DNA from: a virus
IMG/VR virus record: IMGVR_UViG_3300044636_000600
Location: 1 to 62,597 of that record
Direction: 5' to 3' (one strand)
Length of the DNA: 62,597 nucleotides
Numbering within the stretch: position 1 is the stretch's first letter; every line of letters starts with the position of its first letter. Made by a program: the position numbers and the translations under genes. A model generated the notes under the pieces. That model searched no databases. It had not been told where the DNA came from and saw nothing but the letters and a program-made list of their open reading frames with translations. Below are positions 27,501 to 34,976 of the stretch, one piece after another.

Positions 27501-30500
27501 GCACGGTAAGCGCCGGCTCTGGGCTGACCGGCGGCGGTGCGCTCAGTGGCAACATTACCATTAGCCACGATGACACGAGTAGTCAAGCCAGTGTGAACAA
27601 TTCCGGCATGACCTTTATCCAGGACGTGACATTGGACACCTACGGCCACGTTACGGCGCTGACATCGACCGATGTGTCTACGGTGCTAACCGGCTACCTA
27701 AAGGCAGATGGCACGGTAGACGGCGCCACGAGCCAGGCGCAGACATTTACCAATGGCGTGCGCACTGGCAACGGCACGGCGCTAGTGCCAGCGTTTTCGT
27801 TTTCAGCCAGTGATAGCACCGGCATTTACCGACAGGCGGTGGATAGCCTGAGTATTGCAACCGTTGGGACAGAGCGGCTTCGTGTCAACGCCAGCGGTCA
27901 AATGAGCATCAACGGCGCGCCGATCACCGGGTATGTGGTGACAGCACGACCGGCGACCGGCCAAACGGGGGGCATGACGCTGGAAGGCACCTACGCCAGC
28001 GCCGGGTTTTTGTTCAATACCTCGGCCATTTTGCGCCACGCCGCTGACACGACCATTCAGGCGATGCGCTGGGTTCCGACCGAGGAGCCGCAGGGCGCTA
28101 TCACCACCTTTGTCAACATGAACAATAACCTACGGCTTGACAACAGCGCATTCAACGTGACCAATGTCCGCCTGGTTCAAGGTCAACTGTTGAGCCAAGC
28201 GGGATACACCGGCGCCATTACGTCGCTGTCGATGTTTCACGCGCTGAACGCCAGTTTGGGCGGGGCAACGCTAACCAACCAATATGGCTACTATTGCGCC
28301 GCGTTATCGGGAGCAACGAACAACTTTGCGTTCTATAGCCTCGGCTCAACGCCGTCGTCATTCGGCGGCACGGTGTACATCGGCGGCGACGCAGAAGTAA
28401 CGGGCGACGTACTGGTCGGGTCCGGGTCGGCATCGCTCCCTAGCATTGCGGCGCTGAGTGACACCAACACAGGGCTATACTGGTCAGCAGCGGATACGTT
28501 GGCGGTGACGACCGGTGGCGCACAGCGGGCCACGTTCAGCAGCGGCGGGGTCACGGTTGCCGGCGCGCTGACTGTGCCAACCATCAACACGGCCAGCGGC
28601 AATTTGACGCTGACACCCGCTGGCGGCACGGTAGCCGTATCGGCGGCGCTTACAGTCGGTACTACTGCCACCATTACCGGCGTGACCAGCATCGCCAGCG
28701 GCAGTGTGGGCGCGCCGGGGCTAACATTTACCGGCGACACCAACACCGGGCTTTACCGCAGCGGAGTAGACGCCTACAGCTTGGTAGCTGGTGGCGCGGC
28801 GATTATCAATGTCGGCGCGACGGGGGCCGGTGTTAATGCCGCCTACGACAACACGGCAGCACTCAAAGTGCAGTCAGTCGCCAACGATGACATCACGCTT
28901 TTCCTCAAACAGAAGAGCGGGCAGACGGCGCGCATGTGGCGGGTGGAAGACAGCGCCGGTCAAGAGTTGATCGTGCTGGACAGTGCCGGCAACTTGCAAA
29001 GCGGCAATCCGGGATTCTACCCTGGGCTGAAGGGATGGCAAATCGCGCCAATCGGTAACGCCGAATTTAATAACATTACCGCTCGTGGTGAATTGCACGC
29101 CAGTATTTTTGTTATGGATGAGTTTCATGCCAGCGGCGGCACGCTCTACATTGCGCCGGCAGGCAAGTTGGAACTTGACGCCACGGTGTACACGACCACG
29201 GGCATTGAAGCTGTTTTTGATATTCGCACCACCAGCGTTAGTGGTAGCGGTAGCCAGTTCGACATTCGTACAACCAGTGGTAGCGGTAGCGGTAGCCAAT
29301 TTACATGGCGCACCATCGAGAACTATTTCGAGATCACTGATCCGCCATCGGGCCATGCAATGATTTTGTCTCCCGGTGACATTGTCCGCTGCAAGGCGCT
29401 GGGTTTGTCTGTGGGTATCGATTTGTGGGATGTGTGGGGCGTTGTTGGTCGTGTCGAAGATATGACCGATTATTACCGCTACTACTACGAGCGCAAATCG
29501 GGTGGGGCGGATGGCTTGGTTATTCCAGCGGGGACGGCCATTATCAGCTATGGTGCGCCAGGGGACGGGCGCATTTACCTAACCGCCGATCAAAACTATG
29601 CGCCGTACATGCAGGTGTTTTTGTCGGGTGCGGAACCGTGGAACGGCCAGATCACGCCAACGGTACGGATCGGGCGGCTAGACGGTGTTGGATTGCCGGG
29701 GGTAAGCGGGATTGAGCAGCATGGGATTGTGCTGAGTTCCGATCTCAGCAACGCCAGCGCGCCTTACCTGGTGGCGTCCAATCTACAAATGTTTCAGTAT
29801 AAGATTGACAGCGAGTGGAACAACGGCAACCCCACGGCGCGAATTACTGCCGATGGAGCGATGAAGTTAGGGACAGACATTGACAGCGCAAGCACCACAG
29901 GCTTTGACTTCAATCCAGCGACCGGCGCGCTAACCATCGGGAGCGCATCCTATCCCGGCACGGTCACGGTCTATGGCAGCATCACTGTCACCGGTGGCAG
30001 TGGCTACGGCAATTTTAGTGACAAACCAACGTCACTATCGGGCATTAACACAACCGAGGGAACCAAACTTAACGCTGGGCTAGACACGAACGGTAGTCTG
30101 ATCACCAAAGTGTTGCCTGGATCAACCATTGGCACGCCCGCGGGGGCTGGCCTGTTTCTCGGTAGCGACCGCATGGGCTACTACAACGGAAGCCGCTGGT
30201 TGACACACATGGACAACACCGGCGCTTTTACGTTTTCGTCGGCCACGGCGGCAAAGATCGCCTGGGACGGAACCGACCTATACGGAACAGATGGCACCAA
30301 TGTTCAATGGTACGCGAGGGCCAGCACGGGCAAACTTTATGCCGGCAGTGGTACAGTGGTACTGGATCGCACCGGCATCCTGGTCGCCAACAGTGGCACA
30401 TCAGCGGGGATTACACTACACCGCAACGATACGTTTAGCAGTAGCACCAAGAGCGGGCGTCTGTGGGCGTTGTCGGACTTGTCGCCCGCGCGCGTCTATT

Positions 30501-30718
30501 TTTCAGCGGGGAGAAGCATTAGCGAAGACGGCGATGCCAGCAACGCGACTGGCATCATGGATATCGTAGCGTACAACAGCAGCGGTGTCGCTGCTGCCAT
30601 GCTATCCCTGAGAGGTGACAGTGGCGCTACCACCGTCACCGGCGATCTGGATATGAACGGTAACGACATCATCGATGCTAACAATTGTTGGGCAATGCGA
30701 AGCACCGCTGCCCTATAA
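24566..30718 (+). CDS. Very long tail fibre/receptor-binding protein
   Basis: 2050 residues, starting immediately after the previous stop. The composition is very rich in Thr, Gly, Ser, Ala and Asn. Hallmark fibre phrases recur: HTHSYLPLSGGTLTGTL, NTHDLGASGARWQDVYAVNL, and repeated GLYWS/GLYRS motifs (SDTNTGLYWSAADTLAVTTG and GDTNTGLYRSGVDAYSLVAG). These internal repeats suggest duplication of shaft modules. The next gene encodes a separate protein with an intramolecular-chaperone-like C-terminus, so the fibre may be assembled from both. Expected to bind the host surface. Confidence 0.85.
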   Translation: MANAKTAIKRLKNALDKKYEVSQPAPVAGAVGDGRLFIDGQLYNGAIAGVTQVVNVGRPAAAQYAAKTGGGVIVQSGGGSAVSAGSGSGPDVTALSLLTVVGEAALTNDRYLDVSTALTKTDGGAGGALTIGMATPGGLSVSSTNVATGNHTHAIASSSAPGAAASILASSAAGLLTLPNFTATTGVRTPLIDTASGGLTISPANNTTTINGSVTMQRSGTLVSASLFAVGDTGSIYPRLAMHRARNVLGSETGVVSGDILGAVSFRGHDGTAYPTASNAEIRAVASENFTTTAEGTNLRFFTTASGTVTLSERLRIHNSGNVSILNTTDNGFALDVTGTARASTSLTTPLLTTATNVDLVINPAGTGAVQFPNNQTLRTSTFDGWAIPYTTGFQINEFAPVPGGSASVLTIGRIQADELNVRVFVANETRVDRGDEFWTKSFGIVALGFTTPASIGGTVSVKFENSPALAGAIFANNDWLLIRKLEIDSGLSLFNVWGQVATYVNNGDGTQNWTFTLRGGPTSKLIEKGSLGIDFGQAGAGLIHLSVVDASGSPYIKLRKWVSGSDPMTINGPNFKTYVQIGNLDSVSNSYYTPSGYGLYVQSANDDSRFIVADDNGLQIRGASFKMYNSTLQTVDISATNGSIKLGTDISSAATTSFDFNGSTGDLAITGDLYTGKVYLLRASGLNTEQDVWGSWDNRRALQWWPNLTNMTGDPSLSMYTGKHSGGSFPNQNWAYIDSNPTGGVLASLSVTAHGQGTGTDATIYLEGGSQSLASTSAVTIIATDIDLVAAVAVTGSLSVGGTAVSLDGHTHSYLPLSGGTLTGTLTSRAITPNADNTHDLGASGARWQDVYAVNLHVGTIVGTPSYSHSHAASDITSGTLDFARIPTTWTGALTLDADSAGTSNYVRWLTQTSTGKAWDLIGRAHDFATAAQQNDMLLTYYDGTTTHIAFQADSATRVIDFGQTPTVSGTAVVLTSRTVSAGSGLTGGGALSGNITISHDDTSSQASVNNSGMTFIQDVTLDTYGHVTALTSTDVSTVLTGYLKADGTVDGATSQAQTFTNGVRTGNGTALVPAFSFSASDSTGIYRQAVDSLSIATVGTERLRVNASGQMSINGAPITGYVVTARPATGQTGGMTLEGTYASAGFLFNTSAILRHAADTTIQAMRWVPTEEPQGAITTFVNMNNNLRLDNSAFNVTNVRLVQGQLLSQAGYTGAITSLSMFHALNASLGGATLTNQYGYYCAALSGATNNFAFYSLGSTPSSFGGTVYIGGDAEVTGDVLVGSGSASLPSIAALSDTNTGLYWSAADTLAVTTGGAQRATFSSGGVTVAGALTVPTINTASGNLTLTPAGGTVAVSAALTVGTTATITGVTSIASGSVGAPGLTFTGDTNTGLYRSGVDAYSLVAGGAAIINVGATGAGVNAAYDNTAALKVQSVANDDITLFLKQKSGQTARMWRVEDSAGQELIVLDSAGNLQSGNPGFYPGLKGWQIAPIGNAEFNNITARGELHASIFVMDEFHASGGTLYIAPAGKLELDATVYTTTGIEAVFDIRTTSVSGSGSQFDIRTTSGSGSGSQFTWRTIENYFEITDPPSGHAMILSPGDIVRCKALGLSVGIDLWDVWGVVGRVEDMTDYYRYYYERKSGGADGLVIPAGTAIISYGAPGDGRIYLTADQNYAPYMQVFLSGAEPWNGQITPTVRIGRLDGVGLPGVSGIEQHGIVLSSDLSNASAPYLVASNLQMFQYKIDSEWNNGNPTARITADGAMKLGTDIDSASTTGFDFNPATGALTIGSASYPGTVTVYGSITVTGGSGYGNFSDKPTSLSGINTTEGTKLNAGLDTNGSLITKVLPGSTIGTPAGAGLFLGSDRMGYYNGSRWLTHMDNTGAFTFSSATAAKIAWDGTDLYGTDGTNVQWYARASTGKLYAGSGTVVLDRTGILVANSGTSAGITLHRNDTFSSSTKSGRLWALSDLSPARVYFSAGRSISEDGDASNATGIMDIVAYNSSGVAAAMLSLRGDSGATTVTGDLDMNGNDIIDANNCWAMRSTAAL

Positions 30719-30729
30719 GGAGGATGAAC

Positions 30730-31539
30730 ATGCCACGATATTTAGAGCAAGCAAACGAATGCACCGATCCGACAACCGGCGATTTCTTGTGGGTATACGA
30801 CGCAAGCGCCGGGGCGACGGACAAAGACCGAAAGGTGAATATTAGCCGGTTTGCAATTCTGGCGAATGCACAGAGCTTTACGACAACGCAGACGGTGGCT
30901 CCGGCCACGAACGCCAACGGACTGAATATCAATATGCCCGTATCCAATACGGCCAGCGGGTTGCAAATTCTATACAATAGCACATTAGCCTTCAATTTTC
31001 TTGCCCAGCCCGCGGCCAGGGCGCTTCAGGTCAGCGCGTTCGATAACGGTAGCAGCGTTGGCGCCAATGTCCAGATCGGGCACAATAGCAATGCCAGTAC
31101 ACCGGCGGCGGGGCATTTGCTGATCTACAACAGAAATGCCTCCTATTATTCCATCTGGCCGGATGCGTCCGGCAACCTGCGGATCGTCAACAGCGCACAG
31201 CCAACCAATGCTACGGACACGAGCGGGACAGTGGTTGGCGCACAGACGAGCCATGCAGCACTTAAAGAGGACATTACACCGTGGAATGGAGATGGTGCGC
31301 TTGACGCCGTGCTGGCGTGCAGGCTGTTTGGCTATCGGTTCAAGGGCGATGAGAGCCAGCGTCAATATCATGGCATCGTCATCAATGACGACGACCGGGG
31401 CGCGTGGTTCAGCGAGAATGACGCGGGCAACCAAACACCAGCACTAAACGAACGCAACTTGTTTGGCTATCTGATTGCCGCCATCAAAGAGCAGCAAGCA
31501 CAGATTGATGAATTAAAGGAGAAGTTGAATGCTAACTAG
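30730..31539 (+). CDS. Tail fibre protein with C-terminal S74-type chaperone domain
   Basis: A perfect AAGGAGG places the start at 30730 (269 residues). The N-terminal half is a Thr/Asn-rich fibre-like segment. The C-terminal 100 residues carry SHAALKEDITPWNG, a variant of the SDxRLKxNI signature of the peptidase S74/endosialidase chaperone family, followed by LFGYLIAAIKEQQAQIDELK, the usual terminal coiled coil. Such domains trimerise fibres and cleave themselves off. The substituted signature leaves autocleavage uncertain. Confidence 0.8.
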   Translation: MPRYLEQANECTDPTTGDFLWVYDASAGATDKDRKVNISRFAILANAQSFTTTQTVAPATNANGLNINMPVSNTASGLQILYNSTLAFNFLAQPAARALQVSAFDNGSSVGANVQIGHNSNASTPAAGHLLIYNRNASYYSIWPDASGNLRIVNSAQPTNATDTSGTVVGAQTSHAALKEDITPWNGDGALDAVLACRLFGYRFKGDESQRQYHGIVINDDDRGAWFSENDAGNQTPALNERNLFGYLIAAIKEQQAQIDELKEKLNAN

Positions 31540-31915
31540 ACAAATGTCTGAACAAATCCAACGATATTGGGAGCAGTCCCAAGATCCTACCGTCTCGCCA
31601 GTCCTACAGTTTGAGGCCATGCTACGCGCTGGACTGCTGTTGGCACGTGCTACGATCAACATCGTGGACGCAGCGCAGAACCATTGGGACAATAGCGGGG
31701 CCGGGGCGGCAATCCTGGCCGCTACGAATGGGGAGACGGCGGGTGATGGACAATATGATGTGGAGTACATTAAGGAGATCCAATTCATGTACCTGTCATA
31801 CAAAGAATGGTTGATTGCTGATGTAGAGGCAACCTACCTGGGTAATCTCGTCACGGTTGACAAGACACCGCGCAAATTGATTATGCAGGCGCCGGTTGCA
31901 ATTGCAGCGGAATAG
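31529..31915 (+). CDS. Hypothetical protein after the tail fibre
   Basis: 128 residues, mostly helical, overlapping the fibre gene by 11 bp. The first half resembles a small coiled-coil structural protein (EAMLRAGLLLARATINIVDA). Position at the end of the tail genes could mean a fibre assembly factor or lysis protein, but there is no clear motif. Confidence 0.6.
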   Translation: MLTRQMSEQIQRYWEQSQDPTVSPVLQFEAMLRAGLLLARATINIVDAAQNHWDNSGAGAAILAATNGETAGDGQYDVEYIKEIQFMYLSYKEWLIADVEATYLGNLVTVDKTPRKLIMQAPVAIAAE

Positions 31916-31924
31916 TGCTATAAT
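31896..31924 (+). promoter_or_regulatory. Rightward sigma70-type promoter
   Basis: TTGCAA (31896-31901), a 17-bp spacer and TATAAT (31919-31924). The ATG of the next small gene is only 7 bp beyond the -10 box, so its transcript would be leaderless or nearly so. It may also serve the coiled-coil gene at 32044. Confidence 0.6.
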
Positions 31925-31930
31925 TGCAGC

Positions 31931-32020
31931 ATGATTAGGCAAACCACAATCGCACTGATTATTGTTTTCATGCTGGCCGCGTTGGCTAACATCGTGGTTG
32001 TCCGGTGTCACGAAGAATAG
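31931..32020 (+). CDS. 29-residue membrane peptide
   Basis: The peptide is MIRQTTIALIIVFMLAALAN followed by IVVVRCHEE: one hydrophobic helix with a positive N-terminus and an acidic end. No Shine-Dalgarno is present, and the ATG sits at the expected transcription start of the promoter just upstream. It lies between the tail genes and a short coiled-coil gene, a common place for lysis genes, so a holin or spanin-like part is possible but unproven. Confidence 0.45.
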   Translation: MIRQTTIALIIVFMLAALANIVVVRCHEE

Positions 32021-32043
32021 GGTCAAAAAAGGACGTGGAAACG

Positions 32044-32229
32044 ATGATAAACTTTCAGGAACGAAAGAAAACTTTGTCGCAGGACATCAACGCCCAGCAG
32101 GCGGAGATTAGACGAATTGAAACCGCGCTAAAAGAGGCGGAAGTGCTGCTGGCACGCCTAGAGGGTGCGGCGCTACTGTGCGACGAATTTACAGCACAGC
32201 AGGCTAAGGAGCAGCAGGCGACGCAATAA
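32044..32229 (+). CDS. Short coiled-coil protein
   Basis: ATG 32044 has AAGGA upstream; an in-frame ATG at 32005 is weaker. The 61-residue product is a single amphipathic coiled coil (QDINAQQAEIRRIETALKEA, then EVLLARLEG). It is the last gene of the late block, ending at a strong terminator. Function unknown; perhaps a partner of the upstream membrane peptide. Confidence 0.6.
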   Translation: MINFQERKKTLSQDINAQQAEIRRIETALKEAEVLLARLEGAALLCDEFTAQQAKEQQATQ

Positions 32230-32230
32230 A

Positions 32231-32274
32231 ACGAACACAGCGCCAACCGGGGTAATGGTTGGCGCTGTGTTCGT
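32231..32274. terminator. Bidirectional terminator between late genes and CRISPR locus
   Basis: A perfect 18-bp stem, ACGAACACAGCGCCAACC with GGTTGGCGCTGTGTTCGT, and an 8-nt loop. It lies between convergent units: the late operon ending at 32229 and the leftward ParB gene ending at 32286. T-rich tails are weak on both sides. Confidence 0.8.
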
Positions 32275-32285
32275 GTGGTACTCCC

Positions 32286-33419
32286 CTATCGTTCCTGGCG
32301 CGAGATTTCCAGGGATGACCAAGCCAGTACGCTGGATGAGATTTCGGTATTTTTCCCAGTGGCACGCTCAAGCGACGCCACCTTGATACGCAACTCGCTG
32401 TTCTCTCGGTAGAGCCTGGCGTTGTCGGCCAGCACTTTTTCGATAGCGTCGGCATGATCGTCAATAATGCCTTGCGCATAGGAGCGCACTCTTTCCAAGT
32501 GTGTCGCCAGCATAGCGGCTGATTCTGGCACCTGGGGGAAAAGAGCGGCTACGCGTGCCACTTCCTCCCCGGCGCGGTTGATGGCATCGCGCACAGTGGC
32601 GAAGTGACGGCGGTGCAATTGCTCTTGTCCGATGGGCGTAGCGGCTTTTTGCTCCTCTCTTGCCCGATCTCGCTTCTTGCGTTCAACCTTCTGTGCTTTT
32701 TCCTTTTTGGCAAATTCCAGCAGCGTGTCGGGCATCCCAGCATCAACCCACTTTTTTACGTAGGTTGGCTTTGCCGGTGTTCGGCGCGCTTCATCCTGCA
32801 ATCGATTGCGCTCCGGTAGTGTTAGCGCATATTCACCCGCCAGTTGGTCAAGCTCCGGTCTGGGTGGCACGACATTCCAGAAGGACAGGATGCGGTCAGC
32901 CAGCGATTCAACAGGGATATTCCACACAACTGACTTGGCGGCAAACCAGTCGTATAGTTCCGCCTGTTCGCCAACCAGCTGGCTGCGGTCTAACTTGGCA
33001 TAGAGGCTTTGCGACTGGCGGTAATTTTCCCCACGAAACATTTGCCACAAATGGGCGGCAATTTCCTCTTTCGCGTTTGTGCGGTGTCCCCAATCGGTTT
33101 CCCAACTCTTTTCCATCCATTCATAAAGACGGCTATTCTCAATGCTGTGATGTGGTTTGGCGGCCATGATCCGTAGATCCCAGAAGCGGCTCTCCGCAAG
33201 GTCAACCAGGACAATACGGATTTTGCCAAGCCCTGCCCGATGCGCGGCCACTACGCGATGTAGACCGTCGATAATTTTGCGATTGTGCAGGCAGACATAA
33301 GGCGGGAAAACAATTTGACCTTTGTGCGCCGGGAGAGAATTGATAATCTCCTGGACGTGCGCTTCATTGACCGTCCAATCAACGAGAAGTTCACCGGGAT
33401 CAACTTCGACAATCGTCAT
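32286..33419 (-). CDS. ParB/Srx-domain protein downstream of the Cas12-like gene
   Basis: ATG 33419 with GGGAAAG upstream gives 377 residues, starting 28 bp after the Cas12-like stop. A longer reading from 33527 would overlap that gene. Residues 1-75 are a ParB N-terminal-type domain: IVEVDPGELLVDW, HVQEIINSLPAHKGQI, then IIDGLHRVVAAHRAG, matching the G-x-H-R nucleotide-binding box. The middle is unrecognised. The C-terminal 100 residues form a long coiled coil (ADNARLYRENSELRIKVASL). It shares the transcript of the CRISPR locus. ParB proteins bind DNA and CTP or act as nucleases; its link to the guide system is inferred from synteny only. Confidence 0.75.
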   Translation of the reverse strand: MTIVEVDPGELLVDWTVNEAHVQEIINSLPAHKGQIVFPPYVCLHNRKIIDGLHRVVAAHRAGLGKIRIVLVDLAESRFWDLRIMAAKPHHSIENSRLYEWMEKSWETDWGHRTNAKEEIAAHLWQMFRGENYRQSQSLYAKLDRSQLVGEQAELYDWFAAKSVVWNIPVESLADRILSFWNVVPPRPELDQLAGEYALTLPERNRLQDEARRTPAKPTYVKKWVDAGMPDTLLEFAKKEKAQKVERKKRDRAREEQKAATPIGQEQLHRRHFATVRDAINRAGEEVARVAALFPQVPESAAMLATHLERVRSYAQGIIDDHADAIEKVLADNARLYRENSELRIKVASLERATGKNTEISSSVLAWSSLEISRQER

Positions 33420-33447
33420 GCTTTCCCGTTCGTTGGCAGTAAAAACA

Positions 33448-34962
33448 TTATCTAAAACTTTGGTGGAATCCACGGTAGCCTCCCTTAGTTCCCCATTCGC
33501 TCTTGCGATACATAACCCGCCGCGCAATATTGACGGCTTTCGTAATTCCTAGCGGAACAGACGCCCCACATTGCGCACAAACAGCATTGCTTTCTTGGCG
33601 CGAGCAGTCGCCGCCACACCGGATGCAAATGCCCATCGCTTTCGCCGGAAACACACCGGTGCGGTACGGAATGCCCATCATCTTACATTTGTAGGCAATG
33701 ATGAACTCCGCTTTTGTCCATAGGCGTTTCAGCTTCTTCTCATTGCGCTTGCTGTAAATGCCGTTGGTATCCATCATTGCAATGCCAGCGCCGTGCGTCT
33801 TTGCCGTTTGCAGCATTTGGTTGATCAGCAGGTGCAAAAGTTCATCCTGCGCTGATGTGCGATAATCTAGGTAGGAGACCGCCTTGCCCTGCTGCTGCTT
33901 GCGACGGATCTGCTTCTGCGCGTCCATCTTCAAATCGAGAATACCTGTTTCGCTCTGGTGCGTTTGCATCAACTCACCTGTTTTGCCTACAATGGCATAG
34001 GTTAAGTTGTAAAGCACGTTGTCGGTAATCCCCATGTACCCCTTTGGCTCATAGGGCGCGGGCGCTGGGAAAGCTACCGACACATTGATGTAATAATGAC
34101 CACGGCGCTTGATAACTTTGGCCGATTTGGGAACGCCATTGCCGTCAAGCATGGCGAGTAGAAACTTACGAAACTGCCAGTGGAATTGACCGCCACGCTT
34201 GCCAAGTTCCAACGGCAGCAGCAGCCCGTTGCGCTTCTTGCCCGCCTGGATCGGGGTGACGCCATCCGGGTCATTGCTCCACAGGGTCAGCATGTTCTTT
34301 TGCCCAAAGTCGGTAATGCCGGTGCGCTTGTCATCGTTGGGCAGCAGGGGCAAATAAATATAGGGATGCTTGAGGTCGGAGGTAATCAGTAAGTCAAAGT
34401 CACGGCCACGCGTGTAGGTCAATGGACGCTCCTTGACGAAGGCTTTGCGACGCATATCGGCGGCTAGGTCACTTTCCCGGCGACGGTCAAGCAGCAGCGC
34501 CACCTCGTCTGCAACCTCCGCAATATCAGCGCCGGAACGCAGCGCGCCAGCACGCCCTACTGTATCCAACGTGCCAAATGCGGACAAGGCGCGGGCGCGG
34601 GGTTCGTCGGTGACAACGGTTTCCGCCGTCGGCCAGTTATTGAGCAAGTCAGTGCTTTCCAGTTCCAAGTAGCTGGCAATCATGCCGCACACGTCCGAGA
34701 AGATGCCGTCTTTTAGTGATGAGGATAGCGGGACGCGCCACTCCGTACCAGTGGGCAAGCAGGGCCGGATGCTATCGGCGTTGTACACGCCTTTACTCGT
34801 GCGCCCGTTAGTACGAATGTTGTCCAGGTGTTCATGCGCCCAATCGAGCAAGCGCTGCACCTGGCTTGTGTATTCCTGCATGGCGAAATCGAGTAATTCT
34901 TGCTTACGCCGTGTCGGGGTTCGCAGGCGAAACGACACGGTGATGAATGCTTGTTTTTGCAT
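33448..34962 (-). CDS. Compact Cas12/TnpB-family effector, probably nuclease-dead
   Basis: ATG 34962 follows TAGGTG; GTG 34968 would add two residues. The 504-residue protein starts with a Cas12/TnpB-type strand and helix (ITVSFRLRTPTRRKQELLDF). The wedge-like segment VIKRRGHYYINVSVAF precedes RuvC. RuvC-I reads YMGITDNVLYNLTYAIV, with Thr at the usual Asp or Asp one residue late (D314). RuvC-II reads GIAMMDTNGI, with Met397 at the Glu position. The zinc ribbon CIRC...CAQC (C446, C449, C462, C465) is intact. After it, CGASVPLGITKAVNI aligns without gaps to the canonical CG-x4-AD-x-NAA-x-NI, so RuvC-III Asp is Gly472. It lies beside a CRISPR array and tracrRNA candidate without TnpA, Cas1 or Cas2. 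Expected role: guide-directed DNA binding without cutting. Subtype undetermined. Confidence 0.88.
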   Translation of the reverse strand: MQKQAFITVSFRLRTPTRRKQELLDFAMQEYTSQVQRLLDWAHEHLDNIRTNGRTSKGVYNADSIRPCLPTGTEWRVPLSSSLKDGIFSDVCGMIASYLELESTDLLNNWPTAETVVTDEPRARALSAFGTLDTVGRAGALRSGADIAEVADEVALLLDRRRESDLAADMRRKAFVKERPLTYTRGRDFDLLITSDLKHPYIYLPLLPNDDKRTGITDFGQKNMLTLWSNDPDGVTPIQAGKKRNGLLLPLELGKRGGQFHWQFRKFLLAMLDGNGVPKSAKVIKRRGHYYINVSVAFPAPAPYEPKGYMGITDNVLYNLTYAIVGKTGELMQTHQSETGILDLKMDAQKQIRRKQQQGKAVSYLDYRTSAQDELLHLLINQMLQTAKTHGAGIAMMDTNGIYSKRNEKKLKRLWTKAEFIIAYKCKMMGIPYRTGVFPAKAMGICIRCGGDCSRQESNAVCAQCGASVPLGITKAVNIARRVMYRKSEWGTKGGYRGFHQSFR

Positions 34963-34976
34963 AGACACACCTATAT

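Noticed and set aside
33448-34962. Reading the Cas12-like gene as an ordinary IS605/TnpB transposon gene
   Set aside because: No TnpA, no transposon ends seen, and a 12-repeat CRISPR array plus anti-repeat RNA lie directly beside it.
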